Part shown: one piece after another, positions 38,750 through 51,400 of the stretch
Position numbering within the stretch: position 1 is the stretch's first letter
How the letters are laid out: the number at the start of each line of letters is the position of its first letter
Notes under the pieces: generated by a model
Told to the model about the DNA's origin: nothing
The model's input: the letters and a program-made list of their open reading frames with translations, nothing else
Databases searched by the model: none
Made by a program: the position numbers and the translations under genes
NCBI RefSeq assembly: GCF_900496995.4
Contig: NC_044029.1
Span: forward strand, 3,782,001 to 3,846,000
Length of the DNA: 64,000 nt
Source of the DNA: Aquila chrysaetos chrysaetos
Taxonomy: Eukaryota; Chordata; Aves; Accipitriformes; Accipitridae
Direction: 5' to 3'

Positions 38750-41096
38750 TAGCAATCTATTTTCCTGTCATGTGTGATGATGAAAATGTAAAGCAAAAGC
38801 TTAATTTGGAAATAAGGAGGACAGGTGGAACAGGGGCCTGGAAAGGGGGAGAAGGAGGAGGAACCAGTGCTGAAGCAGTAACACCAAGATCTACGCTCCC
38901 ATGGCTCATCGGGTACCTGCCTGTCCCCGCAGAGAGGCTTGTGTTGCAGCGTGCTCGGTGTTACAACACTGACCTCTGGCACAGGCTTTGTTTTGCGAAG
39001 GAAGAGTCAGGACCTGTCACTGCACCATGATGTGAAGTCTGACATGTTAAGGCTGGTTAACAACCACCAGCCTTGGCACTACCGGCCTGACAGCCACGGC
39101 TGTGGGGGGTTCAGCATGGGCTGGAAATCTTCCTGGGCTATTAGCTGTGCTGCGAGGGGCAGTCACAGTGCTAGTGTGGGGCTACACTTGAGTGTCTGAG
39201 ACCTGCCGTGTCAAATGTGCCCCGAGGAGAGGACTCGTGCCTGTTGGCAAGCTAGCAGGGAGACACCCAACCTGGCCAGAAGACCTGGCAACTAGGGTAC
39301 GCATCCATGGCGTGTGAGCTCCTAGTTCAGCTCCTTTTTGCAGTCTCCAGCCTCTGTCTCTCCCTCATGCACCAAGTCAGTCCCTACTCTTTCAGCTTGA
39401 GGCTTTCTCTAGCAGGTGTACCTCAGTCTCCCCTTGAAGCTGTTCCATTTTGTGTAAAATCAGGTTTTAATTAAAATCGAGTGTGAGAATGAATAGCCAG
39501 GCTTTTATCCTGTAGGGCCAAGCATTTGCCTTCAGCCTCATGTTATGGGTAAACATTACGGTTCCTTCAGCAGCGAAGCGGACAGAAGTTCCTACCTGCT
39601 GCGCTGTTACCTACGTCCTGCTCTCGGCCGCTGCAGGAGCCAGCACAGTGAACGTCATCACTGAAATGAGCCACATTAAAAACAAGCTAACAAAAAATCT
39701 TCCTGCCTTCCCTACACGGCCATGGTGGTAACAGCACTGCAAACTGTGCAATGGCAGGACCATGTAGCTGGCTGTCAGGAACCGCTTAAGCCAGCTGCAC
39801 CACTGAAGTATAACCACATCCTTTAACTGCAAACTTGCCACTAATTATAGCCCTGGGCCATGCTCCCAAATGGCTACTGGATTTGGCTGAGCTGGTCGGG
39901 CAAGCACGTGGTTTGAGGTTCCCGTCAGAGCTTGTGTGTGAGAGCAGAATCCCCTCACGTCAGTAGTTTCAGGCCATGAATGCCTATTCCTGTCCAGCAT
40001 GAGAATATTTGAGGTTTTTCTTACGCAATCTTGGGCTCACAAATGCCTTAGGCACTTCAGAGAGGAGCTGCTAAGCAGTGCTTCCCGCTCACCTCCGCTT
40101 TTGGCTGCCTGGGAGTAAGGGACCACCAGCTCACGCTGCAGCACGGTGGCCTCAGCTTTGCACCGCACCTCTGTAAAGCCAAGAGGTGCCACGCTGGCCG
40201 CACGCTGCGTTTCAGAAATGCCTGCGCTTGTACCCTGACAGCTTTCCCCAACTCTCTGCATAAATGCTATTTATGAAGGCTGTCTTGAGCAGAATGGACT
40301 GTGCAATCGCATACTTCAGATGTTCTTCCAAGCTCTATAAAAACAAATATCCACACTTACATCTGGTGCAACATCTGTTTGCAGGAAAATGCATCTAGTG
40401 GCAGGAACGCCATTAAATTGTTTTAAAAACTGATTTAATTGGCTAGCCTGGCTCAAATAAAGCATGAACAAAGATACTCTATGGGGTGGCTTACATATTT
40501 TGGATGTTAACAGATGTGCCCAAGGCTCAGGGAAATCAGAAGGCCATAATAAAGCTCATACATGTTTGTGAAAGCTTTCAAATACCTGTTAATCAGAATG
40601 AGACTGTTGTCCTTCCTCAGGAGTCTGGTTCACTAAAGCACTCTGCTCTGTACCACAGATCATGTCACCTGCTTATATCAATAATTATTTTTGGTGCTAA
40701 GTTCTTCATGCTTGTCAGGTGTATTTTTATGACTTCACCTTCAGAAAGTTAAGCCCTTTTGTTTCTGCAGCCACCATCCATTTGGAAAGTTGAAGAAAAG
40801 CCTCAGTCAGTGTGTATTCAGAGACCCTCCCTACCCCAGACCCTCTGCTTAATCATTGCAACAGCTTGAACTCTCCAGAGCTGTATTATCCTTTTATCTA
40901 TATACCACATCCCCAAATGATGGTACAAGCCCCAGAAAAAAATAGTAGCTGAAAGAAAAAAGAAAGAGAGCTTTAAAAAACCCCAGGATCTTAAGTTTTG
41001 ACATTGTTCTGAGTAGGAGTTATCATACTCATACTCAACTTGTCATCAGAAGCACATTCAAACTTCCATGAACAAATATGTCTCGTGTTATTTCAG
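38750..41096. other. Intergenic DNA 3' of HAL
   Basis: No gene, RNA or clear repeat is recognised. Composition is mixed, and short frames appear on both strands with no splice context. The region separates the HAL 3' end from the exon-like segments and the LTR that follow. Confidence 0.5.
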
Positions 41097-41516
41097 ATTC
41101 AGTCTAGAATGAATGATATCGGGTCTTTTTTGGAGCATCTGTACGACGCTGCATGTGATCTCCTTTTAAATTTCAAGACAATTGAAATTTTGAGAGGTTG
41201 GCTGTACTCACCAGACCTCACTGGGCTAACTGCCTCAAAGAGTAAACCGTAAGGTTTGGGCATCACTAATTTCCAATGGTAGGCCTGAGTCAACCTCTAA
41301 CTTACAGCGCACTCCAACTTTCAGCAGCCCACTGAGTGGTGCACCTGATTGCATTTTCCTCTCCTCCTTCTCCTTGTGCCCCTACAGCCCCGAAGGAGGT
41401 GCGAGATCCTCAGCGAAGGAAGACGTTGCAGATCGGATGATAAGCAGCACCTTGCTGGGCTCCTGGCTGCTGAGTTTCAAGGCTACAGAAACCAGGAGAT
41501 TTGGTATTTTGGAGAG
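41097..41516 (+). other. Two exon-like segments, unrecognised
   Basis: Segment 1 (41097-41196) follows TTATTTCAG and ends GAGAG|GTTGGC. It reads IQSRMNDIGSFLEHLYDAA and continues to TIEILR. Segment 2 (41387-41516) follows CTTGTGCCCCTACAG and ends with a strong donor, GAGAG|GTAAGG. Two of its three frames are fully open. If joined, the phase set by segment 1 selects the third frame of segment 2, which stops after 16 further residues. The IQxxxxDIGS string faintly recalls the IQCTLQDVGS block of the cobalamin adenosyltransferase MMAB, but the match is too short to rely on. This could be a chance pair, a lncRNA or a gene relic. It ends 62 bp before the solitary LTR. Confidence 0.2.
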
Positions 41517-41578
41517 GTAAGGTACTGTGCTTCCCACCACGACTGTGGTTCCTGGTATCTGCTGAGTTTGAGGCTGAA

Positions 41579-42022
41579 TGTGGGAACATATTTAGCTAAC
41601 GGTCACAAGAGCATTCCAGATGCCTTTAGAAGGCCTTGAACAGAATAAACAAGAAGACAAAAAAAGAAAGATACCAATTAGAAGAACACAGGTGTGCATT
41701 CCACGATAAAGGGAACCTGGCACAAAGAACCTCAATTCGGCAGTTTATCTTGACCAATTAGACTGAGACAAGTTTTGCATGTTTTAGTTAGTATAACCAA
41801 TTATGTCTTATGTTTATGCACATGTACAATGTTGATATAACCAATCATTAAGTGTAACTAGACGCGTGGACAGTGCGTGAATAATGTGTGTAACCAATAG
41901 TGAAATAGCTATACGCATGTACGGATGTAACCAATGTATAAAATGATGTCTGATGCTCTAGTAAAGGGTCTTCAACTATGATCATATTGATCTGTCGTTG
42001 AGTCCATGATTATGCTCCTGCA
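41579..42022 (+). mobile_element. Solitary LTR of an endogenous retrovirus
   Basis: This 444-bp element begins TGTGGGAACA and ends CTCCTGCA, and is flanked by a perfect 6-bp target duplication GCTGAA (41573-41578 and 42023-42028). No internal retroviral region is present, so it is a solo LTR left by recombination. Parts visible are a U3 with five CCAAT boxes (41754, 41797, 41841, 41894, 41931), TATAAAA at 41937-41943, a polyadenylation-like AGTAAA at 41960-41965, and an R/U5-like TCTGTCGTTGAGTCCATGAT region. The 6-bp duplication suggests a class II (ERVK-like) avian family; the exact family is not determined. The intact duplication and termini suggest a fairly recent insertion. It lies between the convergent HAL and AMDHD1 genes in the same orientation as HAL. 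Confidence 0.85.
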
Positions 42023-42346
42023 GCTGAACATTGCCTTGGGATGCTGCGGCCTCCCAGCACTGCCAAGGGCCATTCCAAATGTGCATGTCTGAGCCCTTGG
42101 CCCTGCATCACAGGTTGCTTAACATCACTCTTCCCAGTAAATCTTACTGGGATCCAAACTTCTTCATTCGTTGGTGGTTTGTCTGGGTTATTTTCAAATA
42201 TAATAATTTTATAGATTAAAACTGTATAGGAAACCATTTTTTGAAACTATCTGATTTGAAATGGATACAATTAGGAATTATTTTCATGCAGTGGAGAGAA
42301 GGACAACACACATGAAGATGCACCAAATGGGTAATGCTTGGTAAAG

Positions 42347-42352
42347 TTTATT
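42347..42352 (-). terminator. Polyadenylation signal AATAAA of AMDHD1
   Basis: TTTATT on the plus strand is AATAAA on the minus strand, 128 bp beyond the AMDHD1 stop codon. No closer canonical signal is seen. It would give a short 3' UTR of about 150 nt. Confidence 0.75.
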
Positions 42353-42479
42353 TGAGTAAGACGGCTGGTAAGGTGAGCAGGCAAACAATTTACTGGTAAA
42401 TCCAAATCTGATTTGTCTGTTGTGTTGAAATACTCCATGCTAATTTGATTATAGTAGCTTCCTAAATTACTGTCTTCTC

Positions 42480-45400
42480 TCAGTAACTGCTCATTGTCCC
42501 ACACATCTCATTTTGATAGACGACTTTTCCTTTCACTATAACGTAGTTGATCAATGCTTCATGTCCCCCAAACTGGTAAATCAAGTGCTCCCACCTAAAA
42601 AGACCACAAGATGTTTAAGAATATCCAGACTTGCATAAAAGCAGGTCACATACTTAGTATACCTGGCAATTTTAAAAGATTTGCTTGAACCATGGGAAAA
42701 CACTGTACTATGTCTACATGTTGATCACTTGTTGCGTGAATACAGTGAATTAATGTACAAATCAGTAGAGAATTCCTTCCACGAAATAAACAGGTATTAT
42801 CTGTAGATAATTTGTAATTAGGCAAGGATTATTTGTAATATTAGCCCCAAAAGCCTTAGGCTTTATTTTCCACTGGAGTGATTAAGGAGCATGAAAGTAG
42901 GTCTAAAACGCTAGCAGTGTCCCTTTTTTCAGATGAAAATAACTTCTAAAGCATGAGGAATTCAGTAACCTCTCCACTGTCCAAACATGATGAAAAACAA
43001 AGTCCCTTATGTTCAATCACATTTCAAATGACAATGGAAGAACAAACCTTGATGAATTTATGATAATAAGATCCCCCTGCTTGCCAGCCTCTATGGAGCC
43101 ATGCGTGTCCGATTTTCCCAAAGCATAAGCCGCATTAATGGTGGCAGCTACCAGTGCTTCATTCATTGACATCTTCATGTTTACACAGGCCAGATGCATC
43201 ACCATAGGCTAGTAGGCAAGTTAAGTGGAAAATGGGAGTTACCAGTAACACAAAGCTGTTCATGCCTGAAATCCTTAAGTACTTTCCTCCCTCCTTGTGC
43301 AACAGAAGTTGTCCTGCATAATGTAAATCTTGCCAACTCCAAAATGAGAACTCAGAAATCAGGAACTTTGAAAGCCATTTTATAAGCCTCTCAGTGCATA
43401 TGAAGAATAGAACCCCTTCTGGTTTCAAGAATTTCTGGCAAAAACTACCAACACACATAAATAAGCATGAGCAGTTGTCTAAGCAGGGCATACAGCTCTC
43501 TTTGCGGATATGAAGGCTGTTTTAAGTGTGCAAGATCTATATACAAGTTGTACTAGTAAGAGATTTCATAATTTTGTGGTGTCATAAGTATTGGGAATAG
43601 CTTACCATTGAAAAACAGTACGCATTAGGATTAAAGTCACTGCCAAGAGCAACTATAACTCCTTCTTCTAACATTTTTCTAGCTTGAGGTTGCTTCAGCC
43701 TAGTGGGAAAAAGACACTTGTCAGTACAATTCACTTAGTTATTATATGATGATTTACAAGAGCAAAAGTCATCACTTGGTTTGGCTACATTCATGCATTC
43801 AGTTACACTAATCCTTTTTGCAGACGAAAGCCCAAATTCTCCCCTTGGCTCCCTACCTATCAGCCTGCGGACAGCATAAATGGGAAGTGTGATCCACTGC
43901 TTTTGCAGTAACAGCATGTGGCAGCAGTCAGTATCAAGCCTCAGGCTCGGGGCCACTGAAATTCTGGTATTTACCCAGACCTCAGCCACTTAAGGATTTA
44001 CAAGGTGAAAATCTTCATTTCTCAAAAAAGTGATTTTCTGGTCCTTATAGCTTCAAAGACAGGCTCCCAAATATGAGCAGTGGCACAAGCAATGCAATAG
44101 TCCCTTCCTGATTCTGTTGGCAATTCGAAATACTAAGTTGAGGCTGTGAATTGAATTTTTATATATTAGAGGATTTTCTCACTTAGTGATGTTAATGCAA
44201 AAAATATCTTCAATAACTTCAATATATGGAATAGCCATTTCAGAATTGTTCAGCCATTGGATTGATCTGGGTAGGTGTTTGCAAGGGTGGGCACTAGGAA
44301 ATACACTCTTTATGAAGTTTTAGCCATAGTTGCTGTAAGGCCAATAGCGCCAAACATCGTGTCCAAAAATAAACCAGTGTAACAATAGAAATGAAACGTT
44401 AGAGCAACTGCTGCTCAAAAAGTAGTTTTAAAAGCACTGCAGTTAACAGAAAAGAACAATAAATGAGATCTCAGTGAAGTGCTTACATTTGATATAAGAC
44501 AATCCTCTCCCTATAGAAGCCTCTTAGCAGATTTATGAGAAAATACCACCTGTTCGTGCACAACACAATGCTCCGGGAGTTAACTGTGTTTAAAAAGATT
44601 TGCCTGAAGAGCCGTTCCCCATCCTCACTTGTCTTTCCAGCCTCTGCATCCCCTGCTGTGCTCTGCTGCCAGACTCCTTAGAGTACTGCAGGCAGTGCTT
44701 AGCCAAGGCCAAAATGAGAGTGTTCTTACCATTAAGCAACTCTCCAGCCCAGCTCTGGTCATCCCGTGAAGCCCTGGCTGCTACCGCGTTTCTTAAAACC
44801 AGGGGATAGCGCAGGGGCAGGACCTCCCGAGAGGCTGAGGGAGGCCAGCACAGGATGTACCACATCACCTCATAGGAACTTCTCCTACACTGCACACCTA
44901 ATACTCTTTTAACCAGTATCTCATTCATGGCTTCTTCATTTTTAGACTGGGAGGCCTGTGTTCAGTAAATAGTGCACCGGACACTGCAACAAATAAGGCT
45001 GCATTTTCTATGGCTCGTTATTATCCCCGTCTTAGGCTTATCCTGAGTTTATAAACTTTCCACCCCAGAGTCTCTGGAGGAATACGTGAGTTACAGCCGC
45101 AGCCTTCTGCAGAGGTGGCTGCACCTCTGTTGTTTCCTTTACCTCCCTGCCTGGGATCAGTTTGCTGGACCACACGTCCTCCCCGAGATCTGTATTTTGG
45201 CAGTGCATGTAGTTGCAATCAGCCAGCGGTTCAAAAGCACGGGTGCAGGACACGAACAGCTAACCACAGATAGGAACACAAGCACGGACATAGAAGTGAG
45301 CACAGGTGGCGATGGCACAAGCCTCGATGCCTCGGAAAGCAGGCTGTTGAAAATAAACCAAAATCAGCTCAAGGATCTTCTCTTCAAGGGAGGGAAGGTA

Positions 45401-48400
45401 TTACTGGGTCATGGTCCTCATCATCTAATTAATTGGCTTATTTTTGGCATTAGGGATAAGCAGGTGAGCCATCTATGCTTATCTGTAATACCTGCATATG
45501 GAAAATAGTGTTCTTAAGGAGATTCTGCTCAGTGTTGCCTAGGTAAAATCAGATGAGATTTTTAAAATGTTATCTACAGTCTTTCAGCTGTTTTGATAAC
45601 CAAAGGATTCATTTGCCAGCAAAACCTTCTGCAAAAGTGCAAATACATATACTGCAGATATAATTTGCCTGAAAAGAAGCCAACTCAGTTTTCAAAGTCT
45701 AAATGGATTAAAGAAAACCAGTCCAGTTTTCTTCTTAAATGAATGCCTGATTATTACCTTAGCCTGTCATAAGGGTTAAATTCCAATGTTGACTGAACCA
45801 CTCCAAATCTACTGTGAGACTTCTCAGAAGTAGGCTATCGCCTCATTTTTGAGGATTGCCACCAGAAACAAGACATAACGAGGCTTATTCAGCTCTTCGT
45901 ACTTGTGATTGTCTTCACTGATCCGGTCTGATCCTTAAGACATAGATACAAGCTTACACTTTTACATTAAAAGACCCTAAAACCACAAACATGGGTTTGC
46001 TGCTACAAAAGCTTTCCTCCAATCTAGTGGCCTTACCTTAGCATGTAGGCAGTTGTTGGTAAAAGGACAGCGGCGCACTTAGCTCTTGCCATTGCCGTGA
46101 TACCTTCATCACTAACTTCTTCCAGGTGGCTGATAGCCCGGGCTCCTAGTTCAGCTCCAAGCTAAGCAGATTTTCAAGAAAATTACTCACCGTTCTCAAT
46201 TAATTCAGTAAAGCAATATTGTTTGCAAATGCCTGGAGGAGACAATTCACTACTAATGTATAATTTACTAAAAGAAAAATCATAAAGAAAGCTTGAAAGA
46301 GCAAACAGAATACAGAGACAAAATATTTGCTAATTTACTGCAGGAAAAGTTGATCACAAAAAGGTATTAACCATCCACCGAGTAGAAGCGTACCTTCAGT
46401 GGTGCTTTTAACAGACTAACATGCAAACTATGCGACAGCTATGGATAAAACCATTATCAACTCCTGTTCACAAAGTATCCGGCAGAAAATGGTTGATAAA
46501 ACTGACACTGGTTGCAGAACTAGTAGTGCAACTGCTGCCTTCAATGGCGAAGCGCCAAAAAGGCTCTTATGATCAATCAAGTTTTGGGGGCGGTTTTTTG
46601 GTTTTTTTTTTTTTTACTACAGCAGAGAACAACTTGAGCAGACTCCACAGGAAGGAAGCAATGTTTAAATGATGGTGAAATATGGTCTCAGAGTGACTCT
46701 CTTTATCAAGATATTTGGGGGCCTATTCTTGACTAAACCATCCCTCTGAGTGTGCTCACATCACATCTGACTCCTCGCTGCTAACAGGACATTCAAGGAA
46801 AAAAGATTTTTCAAGTTGCATAGAAACCATGTTTTTGTCATTCTGGGGTTCACAGATATCCACCTTCCCCATCTGTATCCCATGTGGAAGATAAGCAAAG
46901 TCAATGTTTGATTAGGCAGTGCTTGTTAGTCCCAGAGGTCAAGGCTTCCTCCCATGTCCTTAACTCCAAAGCTGCACAAGGGCTGCGCTTTCTATCGTCT
47001 GGTAGGAACAGGTGTCTATGAACGGTCTATTTTATAAAGTCTTAGAAAAGAAAACCTCCGTTTTGAAAACTGCAATTCTTTTAAAGATTCAGCTCTTGCA
47101 AGAGCAAAAATGGCTTAACTGAATGTTAAGAAAGACGTACCTCAGCGGATTTCATCGGATGCAGTTCATCACCATGAAAGTTAATCTGTAACCCTATATC
47201 TTTTCCAGCTTGAAGAATTCTCCTAGTAGACTCCAGATCAAAGACTCCCTTCTCACAGAACACATCTATATTGTTAACATGTATTTCACCACTTAGTTGG
47301 AGTTCTTTCAGTTTAGGGAGATGGTTATTGATAATGTCATCTGTAGCTTCAGTAGCAGTTTTCCCTCTAATGAAAAGAAAATGTTATGGAGCTGTAAGCA
47401 TAACATCCCTGAAGTCTGGCAAACATTCAAATCATACATGCAATTACTAGATTATTTAGAAAATGATGCAAATACAAATAACTCAAAAAACCTTCAGATT
47501 AAAAAATTTAAAACTATTGTAATTCATGTACTCTCAAACAAGAGTTACTTTCCACTCAAAGAATATTAGATTGTATTACTATATATATTTTTATAAGGTT
47601 GGCATTGTGGCTGCTAACCAAGATACGGGATATTTTAAAACGAATTCTTCTGCTTTCCTATTCATATATTCTGACCTCCTTATACCTTATCCTAAAACAC
47701 AACTATTCAAAATATGTAAATGATTATTTAAATATGTTGAATGGTTTTAATGCAATATTTTTATGCAAGTATCAAAGCTCAAAGGGGATGTGAAGCACAA
47801 ATCATTATTTTAAATTTGCCTCTCCTCCTTTTACATCATTCAGAGTGACAGCTAGAAAACTGTTTCTAAATCAGAGGGGCCTCCCGAGGTTCAATTTACA
47901 AAAGTCAGAACCATTTATGAACTCCCCATTACACAAAGATAACCCAGGAGAGATCAATAAACGCCTTTGAAAGAGTGAATAATCCCAAAATATGCAGTTG
48001 AGTTAGTATTTTGCAGTTTCGAGATCTAAAGATAAGTGACGTACTGCAGCTAAACGTCTGTGACATCTCAATCCTCATTTCAGGCACTGTAAGGCATGCA
48101 CGGACCGGCGTTATACAAGTGCCACGGGTGGGGGAGTTGGGAGCTTTACTGTGGCAGTAAATCCAAGAAGCCAGATTCTGCTCTGATTTACAGACAGGTT
48201 GTGCAGTTATAAAGCAGCGCAGAACCCGGCTTACGGCCCTTCTTTGGTTCACCTCTCGCTGAAGGGTGGGTTGCTCAGGCTTTTACCATGCCAAGCCTTC
48301 TCCTTTTTCTTCTCTTAGCAGCCTTTGGGGAATTTGGGCTGAAAGATTAGGACCAGAGCCAAGACAAAACAGAGGGAAACACAAGTCTTTCAATTTTGGG

Positions 48401-51400
48401 GGGACATAATGCCCAAGAATGCAAAACTGCCGTTGTTTTAGTGTAAGAGACTTCTGCTCAGGAAATCACTTTGAAAATTCTTCCTAAAGATGAAAAGGGC
48501 CCAGTGAATCCTTGCCAATCAAAAAAAAAAAAAAAAAACCAACTTAGAATCACACATCCCCAAAACCATTAATTTGATTCAAAATGATGACTAGAGGGAT
48601 AAGAGATCAGTTATTTCTTTGCCTCCCTGCTGTGAGCTTTTTAGGTTCAATTGCTAAAGAACTGGAGATACTCCGAGTCTGGAAGTTCCAAGGCTGGAAA
48701 CATTTTTTAAAAGCAATGGATGGGAACAAGGATCACTATAAACAGAGCAACCTTATTTTTCTCTAGGATGGCTCAGACTAAAGTAGCCTGCGCTGTTTGG
48801 CACATACTTCAGTAAGTACTGAGTATTACCAATGCACTGTATCACAATCCCACAGAATAATTGTGTTTGTAAGGACCTCTGGAGCTCATCTGATCCTAGC
48901 CCTGGAGCAGAGCAGGGTCAATGTGAATCATGTGTCAATGGTGCCTTCTGGAAGCAGAAAATCAGACTGAATTACTGTATACCTAGAATCATGAACAGAT
49001 ACACGAAGCACGTTCTCAACATCTGCCCAAAGCTAATTTCCAGGTGGGAAAAAAGAATAACCAGCGCTGGCAAGTCTGGAGGTAGGCTCCTCTTAAGACT
49101 CCACATATTGAAGCTTTACAAGACATGCTACATATTGCAAGACTTGGCAACATGGAAGAGTCGACACCTTTATCGATTAAATGAACTTTCTGGTGATGCT
49201 TCTGCTCTAAGAGGTCAGACTTGCAATAGTAAATTAAGTCAAGTGTAAGAAGCAAGCAAATGGCTTAGCAAGAACTTCACAAAGCTCCTCGGGAGCAGCC
49301 ACGTGGGGATCTAAGCAGCATTTTCCATGAGCAAGCATAATATTGCTTTCTTGTTTCACATTAAATAGAATGATTCAAAATTGATTCAATGTTAGCAGAT
49401 TGGTGGTAACAAATTTGCACGACTATGATCATTCCAAAACCATCAGAAGATTATTAGACTTTTAATGGCTATCTAGTCAAGAGTTGCCATTAAGTACCTA
49501 CAACAAAAAAGTGCATTACATTTTTAGACCTACATAAATCGAGAAGATTTAAATAAAAACAGTTAAATCGATCTTACTCTTTTGTTTGTATGATTTATGC
49601 ATAACTGAACTACAGGGCAGTTTTGTGGAACATAATGCTGAAAGAAAACTGGCATGAGCTTAAGTGACTTGGAAGATGTCTGTTTAACAGCTTCTAGAAT
49701 CCACCAGATCATCATCACATTTGCATAAATAATATCAAAGAGCAATTCCCAGCCCCAAGCCTGCGGACAACATGTTCCCCTTGCGATCCTCCACCGTTAC
49801 TGAAGCTGCAGGAAATTCAGAGTTTAAAATTGGAGCTCAACAAAGCGGGATGCTTCCCTCAGCACGTTACTGGCCCAGATGTTCAGGAGCCAGCCAAAGG
49901 CTCTGAACATCAGGCCTTGGATCAGGGAAGAAATGCAGAATTCCTCCTGGTCAAAATAAAAACCTGAGGCAGAGACTAAGTTTGAAGGGTAGCAAAAAAT
50001 TCAGGCAAAATATTCTAGACATGAACATCTGAATGAAGAGAGAAGAGGATTTAGGAAGAACGAAACTGGAAAATACAGATAATTCAGTATTCCCTTCAGG
50101 AAACTTCCTCAAATCCCCAACTACCTTTTCTCCTTATTTAAAACACAATATCCTCACTACCTGTATTTTGTTACGGTTGACATGCATCAGTGGGGACAGG
50201 ACTGCGCAGAGAGTGAGACAGTATACCTGTCTTTCCAACACATAAGATTTGATATATTTGTAAAAATACTGGAAATTATTTCATTAGTTTACAGAAATGC
50301 TTGAAATATTTTAGTGGGAAAGACTATCAGGTTTTGACTGAAATCCTCCCAAGGCTTTTTAGGGGAAGAGGAAAGGAAGGGCTAAGAAACATATATAGTT
50401 CGGCATAAAACTTCCAATTATATTTTACAGTTAAGTCCTCCAAACTTTAGTACAATTACTTGAAAGAAATATTTGGTGTTTTCAGCAGATTTTAGTTACT
50501 TTTTTCTTAACCATCTTCCAGTTACTGAAGATGATCCAGGATTCTTTTTGAGTAACTACATTAACAAAAGATAATTTCCCACTCTGCTCCAAATACAGGG
50601 TAATTAGATTGCAAATAAATGTATTCAGGTCATGTTTTCTTGAATGTTGGAAAAGGTAGATTTTTTTTTGAGTTGTTTTTTTTTTTTTAATGAACATCTC
50701 TTAAAGATTGCCAGAGTATCCCCGTGATGCTAAGCCTGCCTCCATCTTACACGCCTTGTTTTGCAGCAGCCTACCGCTTAGTCTTGTCAAAATATATGTT
50801 TCACATACACCCACCTAGCTAAAACTCCTCATTAATTCTTTCATACAATGAAATCTAGTAACTTGAAGATGTTATTTTCATCATAGAGAAAAAAATGTCG
50901 AAGTGAGAAAGGCTGGTTGTTTTGGTATGTCTACTAGAGCCATCAAAACAGTTGTGATTAAGCACCTTTACTTTAATCTTCTACTCATCTCATACCTATA
51001 AGATGGATGAAGTTCTTCATTGCATGGAGGCATAATCAAGCTTTGTTTACTGAGGTATATGAGGATTAAATACAGTATTTTTAAAAGCTCATGGCAGAGA
51101 CTAAGCTTGAAGGGTAGCAGCAAACCCAAGCAGAAGAACTTTCTGTAGAGGAAACCCTGTAATCTGCATTATGTTCAGTGTGAGCATCAGCTGGAGGCGG
51201 GGATTCTGTGCTAAGCTTATGTTGGTATTCAGTAGCCAGTAAATAATGCTTCCCCGTCCTCCTTCAAATTAAAATTTAGGAAAGCCTTCTGTAAATAGTG
51301 GCTATTGTTTCAAATATGTTATATTTTAGGAGGGCTGGGCAGAAGAAACCTTTCTGAAAACAGCAGCCAATTTTCAATGCAAAGCAGTAATACTTAACAA

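Noticed and set aside
39000-39200. Possible further exon of HAL beyond its stop codon
   Set aside because: HAL already ends at a conserved last exon with AATAAA signals at 38719-38728; nothing here matches the family.
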